The notes under the pieces: model-generated
The model's database searches: none
Told to the model about the DNA's origin: nothing
Seen by the model: only the letters and a program-made list of their open reading frames with translations
Position numbers and translations under genes: made by a program
In this document: piece after piece, positions 1 through 11,313 of the stretch
How positions within the stretch are numbered: the stretch's first letter is position 1
How the letters are laid out: every line of letters begins with the position of its first letter
Assembly (NCBI RefSeq): GCF_027579695.1
Contig: NC_083596.1
Coordinates: 52,969,687-53,033,686, forward strand
Reading direction: 5' to 3'
DNA from: Neoarius graeffei
Lineage: Eukaryota; Chordata; Actinopteri; Siluriformes; Ariidae
DNA: 64,000 nt

Positions 1-175
1 CAGTAATAAAAAGGAAACTTTTGACTCTTTTATTATTTTTTAAATTGAAAAACCCACCAATAACAACAACAACAACAACAACAGTTTTCTTGTGGAACCA
101 TCCAAGTGTCCCCACAAGGTCGAAATGGTCAGGTTTTACTCTCCTTGTTGGGACATTTGGTCCTTGTTAGTATAT

Positions 176-212
<37 letters not shown>

Positions 213-1100
213 AGTTTACATACAGTAAAGAGATTTTTTTCTGTAAATTTTTGAAGTACTGAATAATTTTTCCTTTTTTTGTTAATTTGAGTAATTTATT
301 TATTAATGAGATCATATCTACTGATTCATTATGACTCACTTGACTGATTCATTACCATTAATTCATTACTTTAGTGTGTCACTGTTCAGGTGATAATCTG
401 TAAAAGTGTGATGTGATTTCACAGCACAGGGATTATTCAGTAAGCTATGAGATGAAGTTGTGAGGTCTTTTTCATGGTATGCTGTGCTATAAAAACATCA
501 AAATGAGTTCATAAGATTCAGCTCAATGACAGTTGTATTCTATCCATCAATATTCATCATCAATATTAAATATAAATTTCCTCATTTACAGGCTCTCTGT
601 GTGAGTTTGAGTCAAATGAACATGTTCCGTCTGTAAAAAAACACCAAGCTGCACATACGTCTGAATGTGTAATGAGGACAGTGTGTGTGTATTTTCACTC
701 ATTGAAATGTTTGACCTCAGGAACACATCAGTCACACAGCTAGGAGTTGTTTTGATTGTCTTACTTTGCCAACATTAAGTCAATGTTCTGATGTGAAATA
801 TTTTTGTTTACACAGTAGCCTTTAGTAATTAACACGGTGATGGTGACTTTCTGCTCATGTTTATTCATTAGCAGTCCTTGGTCATTTACAACATGAACTA
901 AAAAGGTTCAAGGAACTAAAACTGACCCAGGGTTTTCCTGATTTCCCGTGATGGACATGTGACTCATCTCAAAAGCTGATTCAGAATCTGTGATTTGAAT
1001 TAATTTACTGCAGAGTGACAAAAACACGAGCAGGTAAAAGTGTAATACTAATGAGATCTGTTTCAGATCTACTGATCACTTAATTTATCTTTCCTCTTTC
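1..1100. other. 5' flank of connexin gene, no gene seen
   Basis: AT-rich sequence with a CAA run near 62-82 and a (CA)n run at 177-212. I see no coding exon, RNA gene or recognisable transposon. Connexin genes usually have a separate non-coding first exon upstream of the coding exon; it may lie here or outside the window, but no promoter can be pointed to with confidence. Confidence 0.5.
177..212. repeat. (CA)n microsatellite
   Basis: An uninterrupted CA dinucleotide run of about 36 bases. Confidence 0.95.
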
Positions 1101-1117
1101 TTTCTGTCTGTCCCCTT

Positions 1118-1164
1118 GTTTCATTTCCTTTCTCTCTCTCTCTCTCTCTCCCTCTGTATCTCAG
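1118..1164 (+). promoter_or_regulatory. splice acceptor with (CT)n tract before the connexin coding exon
   Basis: A TC-rich tract including an uninterrupted CT run is followed by TGTATCTCAG and then 17 bases of 5' UTR before the start codon. This is the normal place for the single intron of vertebrate connexin genes. Confidence 0.7.
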
Positions 1165-1181
1165 ACTGTGTACAGATCGTC

Positions 1182-2231
1182 ATGGGGGACTGGAGCTCAT
1201 TGGGGAAGTTGTTAGAGAGCGCTCAGGAGCACTCCACTGTGGTGGGGAAGGTGTGGCTCTCTGTGCTCTTCATCTTCAGGATCCTGGTTCTGGGAGCAGC
1301 AGCGGAGAAGGTGTGGGGTGACGAGCAGTCAGGTTTCACCTGTGACACCAAGCAGCCTGGCTGCCAAAACGTCTGCTACGACCGCACCTTCCCCATATCA
1401 CACATCCGTTTCTGGGTCATGCAGATCATCTTTGTGTCAGTGCCCACTCTTATATACCTGGGACACATCCTGCACCTGCTGCGCATGGAGGACAAGCAGA
1501 AGCGCCTAGATCAGGATGGAACTGGGAAACCAGGGAAAGCCATGGCAACAATTCGGGATGAACAGGGGAAGATTCAGCTGCAGGGGGCGCTGCTTCGCAC
1601 ATACATCCTCAATGTCATTTTCAAAACACTGCTGGAGGTGGGCTTCCTGGTGGCACAGTACTTCCTATATGGCTTTGAGCTCAAGCCCATGTACACATGC
1701 AGCAGCTGGCCGTGTCCCAATACCGTAAACTGCTATATCTCACGCCCTACAGAGAAAACCATCTTCATCCTGTTCATGCTCGCTGTAGCATGTGTGTCAC
1801 TTCTTCTAAATTTAGTGGAGATGTACCACCTTAGCTTCACCAAGTGTCACCAGGGTCTCAGCTATCGCCATTCGCTCTCTGACTCTTCCTCTAAAGCACC
1901 TAGTGAGGAAGCTGTCATTCCATTTGTTGCCAGTTACCCTTATTTCCCTGCCCACACCCAGCCCCCTGAACATCAGTACAAACTCCCAGACACTGACGGT
2001 ACGTTTCCCATGTACGGGAGTCGCTCCGCCCACAAACAGAACAACGATAATCTTGCTGTGGAGCACATTACCACAGAGTCCAAACCTGATGCTGCAGAAC
2101 CCAAACCTGATGAAACCAGGGTGAAGAAAACCTCAAGCTCCGCCCCTGGATCTCCACATTACCAGCGCAGGCAGAGCTATGCTAGTCGCTATAGCAACAA
2201 CAAGAGCAGACTTGATGATCTGAAGATTTGA
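1182..2231 (+). CDS. alpha-type connexin (gap junction protein), 349 aa
   Basis: Gap-junction channel subunit; six connexins make a hemichannel in the plasma membrane that docks with one in the next cell. The protein begins [19 protein letters not shown], the conserved connexin N-terminus, and has four membrane segments. Extracellular loop 1 has the C-x6-C-x3-C pattern ([16 protein letters not shown]) and loop 2 has C-x4-C-x5-C ([12 protein letters not shown]). The third membrane segment follows [17 protein letters not shown]. The tail ends SRLDDLKI, resembling the PDZ-binding ends of Cx43 and Cx46. I chose the ATG at 1182, not an in-frame ATG at 1116, because a pyrimidine tract and AG near 1164 look like the acceptor of the usual 5'-UTR intron. 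The sequence is closest to the GJA3/Cx46 group; length and mass suit fish connexin 39.9, but the exact paralogue is not settled. Confidence 0.95.
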   Translation: MGDWSSLGKLLESAQEHSTVVGKVWLSVLFIFRILVLGAAAEKVWGDEQSGFTCDTKQPGCQNVCYDRTFPISHIRFWVMQIIFVSVPTLIYLGHILHLLRMEDKQKRLDQDGTGKPGKAMATIRDEQGKIQLQGALLRTYILNVIFKTLLEVGFLVAQYFLYGFELKPMYTCSSWPCPNTVNCYISRPTEKTIFILFMLAVACVSLLLNLVEMYHLSFTKCHQGLSYRHSLSDSSSKAPSEEAVIPFVASYPYFPAHTQPPEHQYKLPDTDGTFPMYGSRSAHKQNNDNLAVEHITTESKPDAAEPKPDETRVKKTSSSAPGSPHYQRRQSYASRYSNNKSRLDDLKI

Positions 2232-2247
2232 GGACAAGAAAAAATGA

Positions 2248-2263
2248 AATAAAAGAGAATAAA
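2248..2263 (+). terminator. tandem AATAAA polyadenylation signals
   Basis: Two AATAAA hexamers at 2248-2253 and 2258-2263, within 35 bases of the connexin stop codon. If used they give an unusually short 3' UTR; the (AC)n run at 2282 follows directly. Confidence 0.55.
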
Positions 2264-2279
2264 TGACTACTAATTCAAA

Positions 2280-2281
<2 letters not shown>

Positions 2282-2326
<45 letters not shown>
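2282..2326. repeat. (AC)n microsatellite
   Basis: About 45 bases of uninterrupted AC just downstream of the connexin gene. Confidence 0.95.
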
Positions 2327-2329
<3 letters not shown>

Positions 2330-2339
2330 GAGTTCCCTA

Positions 2340-3770
2340 CTGCATCTGATGAATACCAACATTTCCTACCGACATTTGGGAAAACTGTTAGCATTAGCTA
2401 CTCCAGATAACACATCAGCTTTTGCCTGACTGCTACTGTTGACATGTGGGGAGTGTTACAGCATTCGCTTGAACACTAATGTACTTACTGACTAGCTGTT
2501 GTGTGTGAGTTTGTCAGAGATGAGTATGATTGTTTTATGGATGAAATGACAGCAGTAAATGTGGTAGGAACTCAGAAGTGTAAGTCTCATGATAAAAGCG
2601 TGAGAGTTTTCATCCCTGTAATGGTGAGAAGATCACAGGAGGAGAGAATCGCTGTTCTTCTGATGTGACCTGACAGACTGAAGTTCTTCTAACTGAACTG
2701 GGGCCACAGTTAGCGTTTACTAGTGCGCTAGCATTTAGCTTACCACTAGTAGAGAAACTGTAGCCTATTTCACTGTTTAGTAGCAGTTGACACTTTGCTA
2801 ATTTATTAGCATTAGCCTCCATTTTTGTTTACCAACAACTGTCATACTGTTGATGTGCCAGCATTCAGTATCTGCAATGACCTTCTTCAACTGTACCAGG
2901 AGCCGACATATTGCTAAAGTACTAACATGAGCATTTGCACTACCTGAATGTACCACACTGCTAATATGTCTTTATTAGCATTACACCTAGTATGCACCGA
3001 CTAGTGGCCTAGTGGTAGCGTGTCCGCCTCTCGATCGGGAGATCGTGAGTTCTATTCACGGTCGGGTCATACCAAAGACCATCATAAAAATGGTACCTAC
3101 CGCCATCTGGCAAGGCACGCTGCAATACAGATGTGCATGGGGAGTTAAACTCTCGTGGTTACCATAGCCCCCCACTGTAACCCTAGCTATGTAATAGGCG
3201 AGAGGCCAAGGGCTATGGAAACGGAGATCGGCGCCGCCCGATGCGCCACATACAGGTTGGGCCTGGTTAGTACTTGAGTGGGAGACTGCCTAGGAATACC
3301 AGGTACTGTAAGGCGTGGGAAGGACTTTGACTTTGGCACCTAGTATGCTAGTATTAGACTTATTGCTTGTATAGACGCGATCTTCATCCTGCTGATAAAC
3401 TGACATTAGCCTTGCTGCTAGTTTACGACCAGTTTTTATACTGTTATTGTGGTAGCAATGGTCTTTGCTCTAGTTGATCAATATTTATCACATTGCTTCA
3501 ACATTTCTCACAGTTTACTAAAGCTTACCATGCTGCTAATTTGCTAACTGCCTTGCTGCTAGTTTAACAGAAATTTTATAATTTTATATTGCTAATGTAT
3601 TAGTCATAGCTTCTTACCAAATTTACCAGAATTTTTTCTACAACTTATTTGCTAGCATTTTTTAGTTAAGGTTTACAAGCACCAAAATTAGAACTTTTCC
3701 TGATTTACCAGTTTTACCTGTAATGCTAATGGGATAGATTATGCCATTTTTTTTAAAGTAATGCCAAAGT
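2340..3770. repeat. diffuse GCTAAT/TTAGCA-rich intergenic sequence
   Basis: Apart from the SINE at 2996-3336, this stretch is full of short degenerate words such as TTAGCATTAGC, GCTAATTTGCTA and TGCTGCTAGTTT with no fixed period. I see no gene. It looks like an old decayed tandem array or word-biased intergenic DNA. Confidence 0.5.
2996..3336 (+). mobile_element. composite SINE: tRNA-like head and 5S rRNA-like tail
   Basis: A 341-bp element flanked by a perfect 12-bp target-site duplication (CACCTAGTATGC at 2984-2995 and 3337-3348). The head has a tRNA-type A box (TGGCCTAGTGGTAGC) and a degenerate B box (GAGTTCTATTCACGG). Near the 3' end, about 3256-3315, are blocks matching the 3' half of 5S rRNA: GGGCCTGGTTAGTACTTG, GGGAGACTGCCTAGGAATAC and GGTACTGTAAGGC. 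5S-derived SINEs normally carry the 5S part at the front, so this arrangement is unusual. Confidence 0.85.
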
Positions 3771-3773
3771 ACT

Positions 3774-3774
3774 C

Positions 3775-3830
<56 letters not shown>

Positions 3831-3831
3831 T
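3774..3831. repeat. (ATT)n microsatellite
   Basis: About 58 bases of ATT trinucleotide repeats. Confidence 0.95.
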
Positions 3832-4037
3832 TGCTAATATGATGTGTATTGGGGCATTTGTTTGTTGAATGGTTTGTTTTTTTGTTGTGTTTAAATCAAA
3901 TTTTAATGGATTGTCAAATATTATTACTGTGCTGTTACAATGTTTTTACCGTGTACTATTGCTATGGTAACCACTGCAGTCTGAGCCAGTCATTTTCCAG
4001 TGTGCTGTAACTTCATTAATAAAATACGAGTTTCAAC

Positions 4038-4907
4038 CAGAGTGGCACGGCGGTGTAGTGGTTAGCGCTGTCGCCTCACAGCAAGAAGGTCCGGGTTCGA
4101 GCCCCGTGGCCGGCGAGGGCCTTTCTGTGCGGAGTTTGCATGTTCTCCCCGTGTCCGCGTGGGTTTCCTCCGGGTGCTCCGGTTTCCACCACAGTCCAAA
4201 GACATGCAGGTTAGGTTAACTGGTGACTCTAAATTGAGCGTAGGTGTGAATGTGAGTGTGAATGGTTGTGTGTCTCTATGAGTTAGCCCTGTGATGACCT
4301 GGCGAGTTGTCCAGGGTGAAACCCACCTCTCACCTAGTCTGGTTAACACCAGACCATATCACAAGTGAAATATGGTCTGGAATCCACCTATTGAATTTCT
4401 CGTAGGGGAGGTGTGGTTTACGATTGTCAATGGACGTTTACTGGACATTGCGAATGTCTATCATTTGGCGTATATGTAGCCCATGGCCAATCATGGCAGT
4501 TGTACCCGGTGACGTAGTTAGAGCGACGAAGAAGGCAAAGAAGAGAAGGAAAGAGAAAGAGAAGGCAAAACAAAAATAGGAAAACAATGGCACCGAACGA
4601 TTACTGCCGTTTGTGCAAGACAAAGCTTGATCGAAAGTTTGGTTTGTATCGCTCGCCGCCACGTTAAATGTGATCCGTAAACAGTCCCAAATAAACTACA
4701 AGCTTCCGTTTGTCGAGTAGTACGCGTCACCGTCTTTCCACCCCTCCCCACTCTCTGATTGGCTCCCTAACTCAGGCGAGCCTTTAGACCATAGTTTCCA
4801 TGCTGTCTTTTCAGATCGGAACGACTGTGCAAAGCAACATGGGATTTCCCAGGCTACCTCTCACCCATAGTCAGCTGGGATAGGATCCAGCTCGTAACTC
4901 TGTACAG
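4038..4907 (+). mobile_element. V-type tRNA SINE (Mermaid/HE1 kind), split by an insertion
   Basis: Starts with a tRNA-like head (GTGTAGTGGTTAGCGCTGTC as A box, GGGTTCGAGCCCC as B box) and the conserved V-SINE centre (GTTTGCATGTTCTCCCCGTG and following, about 4130-4200). It runs to 4334, is interrupted by the small DNA transposon at 4335-4856, and resumes at 4857 with the family's AGTCAGCTGGGATAGG tail until a hAT element cuts it at about 4907. This family is abundant in otophysan fishes, including catfish and zebrafish. Confidence 0.85.
4335..4856. mobile_element. small DNA transposon derivative (about 522 bp) inside the SINE
   Basis: The termini are short inverted repeats (TAGTCTGG at the left, TAGCCTGG read inward from the right). 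The SINE sequence CCTCTCACC is repeated on both sides (4326-4334 and 4857-4865), a 9-bp target duplication. Just inside the left end is a perfect 11-bp hairpin (CCAGACCATAT / ATATGGTCTGG). An ATG at 4588 opens a short frame reading MAPNDYCRLCKTKLDRKFG before a stop, probably a remnant of a transposase or accessory-protein N-terminus. Superfamily not assigned. Confidence 0.75.
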
Positions 4908-7222
4908 CAGACCTGGGCATTTTACGGCCCGTGGGCTGCATCCGGCCCTTTGGTTCATTCTGAACAGCCCGCGTAAGGTTAATTAGAAATTACAAAATAA
5001 ATGTATTTTCTAATTTTACCTCATGCATGGACTGAATGTGCATTGCTTTTATTTTGAAGTTGTGTTCAACAAAAACGCAATGCGCGCGACATGAAATCCC
5101 ACGAAACATAATCCCGCAATAACTATTTCCGTAATTTGTCCAGACCAACCACAAACTTGTACGTCATCCTTCAAACGGTCCAGCCAATCACATAGTGTGA
5201 CGTCACCAGCGCCGGAGCCGATCTGTAGATCTGATACCTACACCTAATCGATGTTGTTGCAAGCAGGTCACAAGAAGACTTTAGCCCCCAAAATGTCCGC
5301 AAAAAGAAGAAAGGTAGATGCAGCAACCAAGACCAGCTTTGTGCTTTCCCACAAAATCGCTAAAAAAGTAAGCCATTCTCGGAGGGGGAATTTGTGAAAG
5401 AGTGCTTGGTGGACTCTGCAGCGCTAATATGTCCTGAAAAAAACAAGCATTTGAGCAAGTCCCGCTGTCCAGGCGAACTGTGACCAAAAGGATCGAGGAC
5501 ATTGCGGGAAATCTGGAGCTTCAGCTGCAACATGAAGTGGCAAGTTTTGACTTTTTTTCCTTGGCTTTGGACAAGAGCTGTGATGTCTGTGACACAGCCC
5601 AGTTACTCGTATTCGTCCGTGGGATAATGGACTTTAAGATTGCGGAGGAGCTGGCAGCAATGCGCTCACTGAAAGGGACGATGACAGGGAGCGATTTATT
5701 CACGGAGGTAAATGCGTGCATGGACAAACTGGGACCGAAATGGGACAGACTGGCAGGAGTCACAACGGACGGTTGTCCAAATATGACGGGTAAAAATGTC
5801 GGACTTTTGAAACGTCTGCAAGATAAAGTGAATGAAATCAACGCAGATCAGAAAGTGGTATTTTTGCATTGTATTTTACATCAGCATGTGTTGTGCAAGT
5901 CAGTGCTAAAAATTAACCATGTAATTGATGTTGTTACAAAAACAGCAAACTTCATCAGGGCACGAGCACTAAATCACGGGCAGTTTGTTGCACTGTTAGA
6001 GGAGTATGAGACTGAACACAGTGACATCAGCTACCACACAGCTGTCAGATGCCTGGGCAAACTGCTACAAAGATTTTGGGACCTGAAAACAGAGATCCGA
6101 GAGTTTTGTGAGAAGAAAGGCAAAGGTAACCCAGAGCTCTCAGATGAGGACGGGATGGCAGATTTTGCATTTGCTGTTGATGTGACTGCATTGATGACTG
6201 CACTGAACACCAAACTGCAAGGCAAGGGCCTTTTTGTCCACGAAATGCACAGCCTGGTGAAGGCATTCATGACAAAGTTGCAGTTTCTTTCAAGGTAACT
6301 GGAGAGCAACGATCTCAATCACATGCAAACCATGAAGGAAGTCACACCATCAGCTGACCACCTCCGCAGGTACTCAACTATGTTAGGAGCACTGCATGGT
6401 GAGTTTTTAAGGCGATTTGAAGATTTCAGAACAATGGAGGGTGAAATGCAGATGATTTCCTGTTCCTTTACCTGTGATGTGGATAATGCACCCAGTGATG
6501 TTCAGCTGGAACTCATTGACCTGCAGTCTGATGCGATACTGGCAGAGCACTTTAAGTCAGGAACACTGCTGGATTTTTACTCTTCTCTCAAGGAGGAGAA
6601 GTTTCCAAACATGAGGAGACATGCTCAGATGTTTGTTCTCTTTGGCTCTACCTACATATGTGAACAAACATTTTCAGTGATGAAGTTTAACAAATCCAGG
6701 TATAGATCCTCTCTCACCGATGATCATCTGTCAGCTATGCTTCGCATCTCCACCTCAGACATTCAACCTGACTCTGATGCACTCGTTAAAGACCAACAGA
6801 GACGAGATTTCTCTCACTGAACAAATAAAAAACTGAAAAACACCAAATGAGGTGATTAGACTACAAATGTGGGCATCATTATTATAATATGATGTATCTT
6901 GCTTGATATTTGGAGTAGAAAGACAATATTGTGATGTCTTTACTGTGTTTTGGGGTGAATGTGACTGAAAAAAAAATGGTACAAACGTTCATATTTTGTT
7001 AACCATTGTTTTGGGAAATTTGATTGAATAAATGACATTTTTTGTAAGGCAACCTCGTTTTTTCCATACTCTTACCAGTCTTAGCAGCTTGTAAAAACAA
7101 TGTTATTTACTGCTTTATATAAAGAAATACAATTAATATTATGCAGAATTTAGTTCAGCCTTTTGGTCCGGCCCTCCACAAAATTTTCTGTTTCTCATGT
7201 GGCCCCATGGAAAAAATAATTG
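4908..7222 (+). mobile_element. hAT transposon (ZBED5/GTF2IRD2-like group), degraded
   Basis: The left end reads CAGACCTGGGCATTTTACGG and the right end, read inward, is a diverged counterpart (CAATTATTTTTTCCATGGGG). The interior encodes a hAT transposase in the plus direction. The element cuts into the SINE on the left. On its right lies a second SINE tail at 7225-7321 that overlaps in content with the left SINE piece, so the two SINE pieces probably come from different copies. Confidence 0.8.
5293..6820 (+). pseudogene. hAT-family transposase pseudogene
   Basis: Starts MSAKRRKVDAATKTSFVLSHKIAKK. In the family a BED zinc finger lies between MSAKRRKVDA and SFVLSHKIAK, so it has been deleted here. 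Two frameshifts follow (near 5369 and 5445). The RNase H-like catalytic region is then open from 5480, including LALDKSCDVCDTAQL and AGVTTDGCPNMTGKNVG. One nonsense codon at 6296 (TAA where CAA is expected) precedes the C-terminal dimerisation region, which has the typical GSTYICEQTFSVMKFNKSRY block. Only a handful of lesions are visible, so the copy is moderately young. Related domesticated genes (GTF2IRD2, ZBED5) exist in vertebrates, but this copy is a plain relic. Confidence 0.9.
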
Positions 7223-7224
7223 CG

Positions 7225-7321
7225 GTGTACCCTGCCTTTCGCCCGTAGTCAGCTGGGATAGGCTCCAGCTTGCCTGCGACCCTGTAGAACAGGATAAAGC
7301 GGCTAGAGATGATGAGATGAG
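7225..7321 (+). mobile_element. 3' fragment of a V-type SINE
   Basis: GGTGTACCCTGCC, then AGTCAGCTGGGATAGGCTCC, and the GATGATGAGATGAGA tail typical of this SINE family. The head is missing. Confidence 0.85.
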
Positions 7322-7680
7322 ATTATACCAACACAAAGGCTGTACAATACTTCCTTTCTATTTAGACAGTTTTTGAAACAGGATTATTTTCCTCATGTTA
7401 TTTGCCATTTTCACTTCATTCTCACAGTCATGTCTGAACAAGATTTATTGGTCACATAATTCACTGTCATTTTAGACACAAACGATTCAATTTTGATGCT
7501 TTTTCTTTTTAAGACCACGCAGAGCTTAGCAAATGGGGAAACCTTTAATGTGGTGAACAAATGCAATGAGAAATATAACTTGGCAAACAATGTGACAAAC
7601 AAATGCAACTTTGATCAGAATGATGAATGATGTATGCATAGGAAATAAAATAATTCATGTCTATGTAAGACAAGTTTTGT

Positions 7681-8271
7681 TCACTGCTTGCAGAGTGTGG
7701 GTCCAGTCATCTTCTCATTGAAGCATTTGGCAAGACGGTGCATCCGAATCTTGATATAGCATGTGGCAATGCACTCGATGAGAAAAAAGACATGGTTATG
7801 GTCAGGTGGATAGTCCAACATGTGGCCAGCAAGCTGGAATCCAATGTGATGCAACACTGTGGTGGATAAAGCAGACGTGATGCGTACTGACTGAGGAAGA
7901 GCATTGTCCACAGAACGGAGAAGTCTTTGGATGCATCACTCAGCCACCTGGCACACCTTGACTACATTAGTTTGGCTTGACAAGTCCTCCTTGAATTTTC
8001 TTCTTCAAGAGGCCACCACCAGCCTCCATACTGTCGGACATCGATACTTCTTGACATTCACGGCAGATGATTTCTCGTTTTGCCATCTGAACTGCACAAC
8101 CTGCGATGTAGCCAATAGCTGCATCAATCACAGGAAACAGCTCTATGAAGTTTGGGGTCATCCATGTATGATAATCTGCACTTGGATTGTGGTCTTCAAG
8201 ATCATATCTTCTGATGAGAAGCATGCCTTCCTTGTCTATGTTGTTTGCACCTGGATGTACTATAGAACTGG
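7681..8271 (-). pseudogene. C-terminal fragment of a P/THAP9-type transposase
   Basis: Read on the minus strand, the first part contains FIELFPVIDAAIGYIAGCAV and a GGLVKP motif, then after a frameshift VVKVCQVAE, a stop, and LPQSVRITSALSTTVLHHIG; the end is KCFNEKMTGPTLCKQ. The order YIAG, paired cysteines (CRECQ), GGLVKP is what I know from the C-terminal half of THAP9/P-element transposases. The DNA-binding and catalytic parts are absent, lost before or at the BEL insertion at 8271. Confidence 0.65.
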
Positions 8272-8651
8272 ATATTGTACATTTATCTTCTTGGCAACTA
8301 AAAAATAACGAAGCAAGACATTGCTTCTTTTCAATGTTTACTGAATTAAACAAGAGAACAGAATACAGCATGTGCTTGCATAGTTGTCTAAGTATAACAA
8401 GATGGTTGCACGCCAAACTAAAAAAAAACTTTTACGCAAATCAAGTTACATTCAACGTGGATCAATGCATCTTGGGTAATGAAGTCTATTTCAATGTATT
8501 TCCTAAACAAATGACTAATAAACTGTCAATCTTAATGTTTATATCAATGAAATGTCAATTATATGTATTACTAACTTACTAATCCTTTTAGCTATTCTTT
8601 TAATAGTCTTTTCTAAGCAAATATAATTCTAAACAAATAAAATTCTCAACA
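8272..8651 (-). repeat. 3' LTR of the BEL/Pao element
   Basis: A 380-bp direct repeat of 18080-18461, beginning on the element's strand with TGTTGAGAATTTTATTTG. A purine-rich tract lies just inside it at 8652-8661. Confidence 0.92.
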
Positions 8652-8989
8652 TCCACCCCCCATAAACTACTGTTTATGCAATTTCCAAAGGATACAAAAG
8701 CTGAATGGGCCTCCGCAGAACAGTCCCTGTGCTGGTGCGAACTGCACATGACCTCACAAGGCCATCACGACCAGGAAACAGTTCCTCTATCTTCCCCAGT
8801 CTCCAGCTCTGTCTTGGGGTGTTATCGTCTCCAATGAGTGTGTGGGTGCAATCAGTTAATTATTGAAATTAAGTGATCAATCTCATTAAATCAGTTTCAT
8901 TAAATTTGAAGGTTAATAATTAAAATGAATCAATCCCATTGAATCGTTTACTTTGACTCCTTTGAATTGAATCATACCATAGAATCAGT

Positions 8990-9125
8990 CTCATTTGAAG
9001 TGAATCATTCAGTGAATCGTTCAATGAATCATTTAGTGAATCATATAGTGAATCGTTCAATGAATCATTTAGTGAATCGTTCAATGAATCATTTAGTGAA
9101 TCATTTAGTGAATCATACCATTAAT
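8990..9125. repeat. degenerate GAATCATT/GTGAATCG tandem repeat
   Basis: Repeating words such as TTTAGTGAATCATTTAGTGA and GTTCAATGAATCA with a period near 13-14 bases. Confidence 0.8.
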
Positions 9126-9561
9126 CCTGGTGCTTAATAATAAATTACCAAACAGCTAAATTATGGTATATTTCCAAATTATTACGATCACTTACCATAT
9201 TACATAACTTATATGCACCTTTTTGAATTCTTCGACAGATTGGGGACTTCAGATATTGTTCACACAAATAAACACAGTTTGTTTAATAAATGAATTTATT
9301 ATACAAAGATAAAAATAATAAGTCAATATATACAAATATGATATGGTGTGTGTGTGTGTGTGTGTGTGTATGGCCTAGCTTGTTGCTAGCTAAAACAAAG
9401 GAATGTTATCTAAATAGAACAAAGGATTAGCTCTGTTGCTAATGTATGCTTGTGTGTGTGGGGGAGGACTTGACCATGTGTTTAGCCTCGTGTAGCTAAC
9501 TACACGTGGTGGAGGCCTAGATTAGCCTTGTGTTGCTCGTGTGTGTTTGTGAAAGGCCCTA

Positions 9562-11313
9562 CCCCGATAGCAGAGGGTCGTTGAAACGACGTAGAGTTTT
9601 GGTCAGAATGGTCGGTTTCCGTCGTACGTCAGAAAATCAACGTTGAAACGGCGCCGTGAAACGTCGATTTCTCCGCCGTCTGAGAGGGTCGATTTATCAC
9701 CGTTGAATCAACGTGGGTAAAGGTTGATCTGTCGACCGTCAGAGAAGGTTGAATATACGACGTTGAACCATCGTCACTTTTGCCGGCCAGTTTTCAACAT
9801 TGGTAGGATGAGCAACTAATTCTGGCCCGTAGCCAGGGGGGATCGGAGGGTTCGTTCGATCCGCGCCCCGGACACACACGCCTCTCAAGATTACTCAAGA
9901 TTTATTCATTTGTTCATGTCCGATGAATATACATTGATTCACATTTAAATTTACAATATCAAATCCAGACTAATCAAAAAAGAAAAGTAGACTAAGTGAG
10001 GACGAGTTAGAAAAACGGGTTCATTTCTCCTATGTTTATGTTTACACGTTTTGTTCAGACTGCTTTACACCCCAATCCAGTGGGTGGCGGTAATGCCCCC
10101 ATTAGACCCCTTTCACTGACGTCACCCGAAACCGGAAGTAAACAAACCCTGCGCCATATTGGAAGACCAACAAACTCGTGATTTGGGGGAAATAAAGGCA
10201 GCGTGCGGTCTGTGAACCCACGAGGCACTTGGTTCATCAAAAACCTACAATGGTAAACTTTTGTGCTGTGTTCGGGTTCTAACAAAGCTGATGGGAAAGG
10301 TGAAAAGAAGTCTTTCTACAGAATACCAGCTGTGATTGAGACACAAGCAAACCAAGGAGCTTTCTGCCGGGAGACAGAGAGAGGATTTAGCTGCTTTATG
10401 CAGAGCGGATCTGAATACTTCAAGTCTATTTTGTTACTGGTAAGTCACTAGGCTAGAGTGTTGTAGAACATTTTTTTAAAATGTTTACTGAATAAAAACA
10501 TCCTTAATTTTATCAAATATTCTCTACTCTATATTTCATTTCTTTCTTTTGTTTTAATTTTCCTCCCTCCATCCCTCTTTGGATTTTAAATATAGTTTTT
10601 CCCCATGTCCAAATAATGAGGTAGGGTGGCATTTAGAAACCCATAGCCTACTGCTGACTTTCTTTATCAATGCTGCATCAAATTAATTTTGGTTATGTTT
10701 TTCTGTTTCCATGTACAGGTGTCTGCGCCGCAGGAGGAATAGGCCACAATTATAAATAAATCATAAAATGTTTCTAAGAACTTGTTCAAGTGTGTTCTGT
10801 TCCTTATAAATGTTAAAAGTTATGCCTCATTAGATAGCTTGACAAACATTAGGAGAGGTGCATTGTTGCATGCATTTTTATATCCTGTTGTACATTAAAC
10901 AGGACGTAGCCTACGCACATTGATATAAATTAAGTTTCACTTTCATGGTTGAAGTATGCATGTGTGTGTTCATCCTAGGCAAGAGCCCCGATGCTTTATT
11001 GTTAGCTAGTTTAATTTAGCCTGTTTTGCTTAATTTGTAGCCTTCCTGTTGTACATAAAACAGGAAGTAAAGTTGGATGAATCATCGCCGAAAATTCAAC
11101 TATAAATCGACCGAAATACGTAGTTGAATAAAGGGTGAAAGGGGGTCTATTCTCTGTCGACCACCAGCCACTTTTCAACGTCGTTTCAACGGAAACTCGT
11201 ATGAGCAAAGCGGTGTTGAATCAACGTCGGTGATCGACGGTGATTCGACGGCGTATAGGTCGAAGAACATGCCGATGATTCTACGTCGAATCAACGACCC
11301 TCTGCTATCTGGG
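9562..11313. mobile_element. 1.75-kb DNA transposon with CGTTGAA-rich ends
   Basis: Terminal inverted repeats: the left end reads GATAGCAGAGGGTCGTTGAA and the right end, read inward, GATAGCAGAGGGTCGTTGAT. TA lies on both sides (9560-9561 and 11314-11315), suggesting a TA target duplication. Each terminal ~250 bp is packed with short palindromic words of the type CGTTGAATCAACG. The interior holds a THAP-like exon near 10252-10440. Superfamily not assigned. Confidence 0.75.
10252..10440 (+). pseudogene. THAP-domain first exon, frameshifted
   Basis: ATG at 10252 gives MVNFCAVFG and then a frameshift; the next frame continues SNKADGKGEKKSFYRIPAV. THAP zinc fingers commonly start M-V-x-x-C-A-V-x-x-C-x-N and have an F-x-x-I/F-P motif, so this is a THAP-type DNA-binding start with one C4 cysteine lost. 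A consensus splice donor (CTGGTAAGTC) follows at 10440. THAP domains are used by several DNA transposons (P, Kolobok, ISL2EU); the exon probably belongs to the surrounding element or to one nested in it. Confidence 0.65.

Noticed and set aside
1116-1181. Connexin start at the upstream ATG
   Set aside because: The added residues are encoded by the pyrimidine tract of a splice acceptor and do not occur in connexins.
3250-3320. 5S rRNA gene
   Set aside because: Only the 3' half is present and it is diverged; it is part of a SINE with target duplications.
4040-4110. tRNA gene
   Set aside because: A and B boxes belong to a V-type SINE head; the cloverleaf is not complete.
4880-7240. A simple hAT-in-SINE insertion with the two SINE halves fitting together
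   Set aside because: The SINE pieces on the two sides overlap in content and no 8-bp duplication is found, so they are probably two separate SINE copies.
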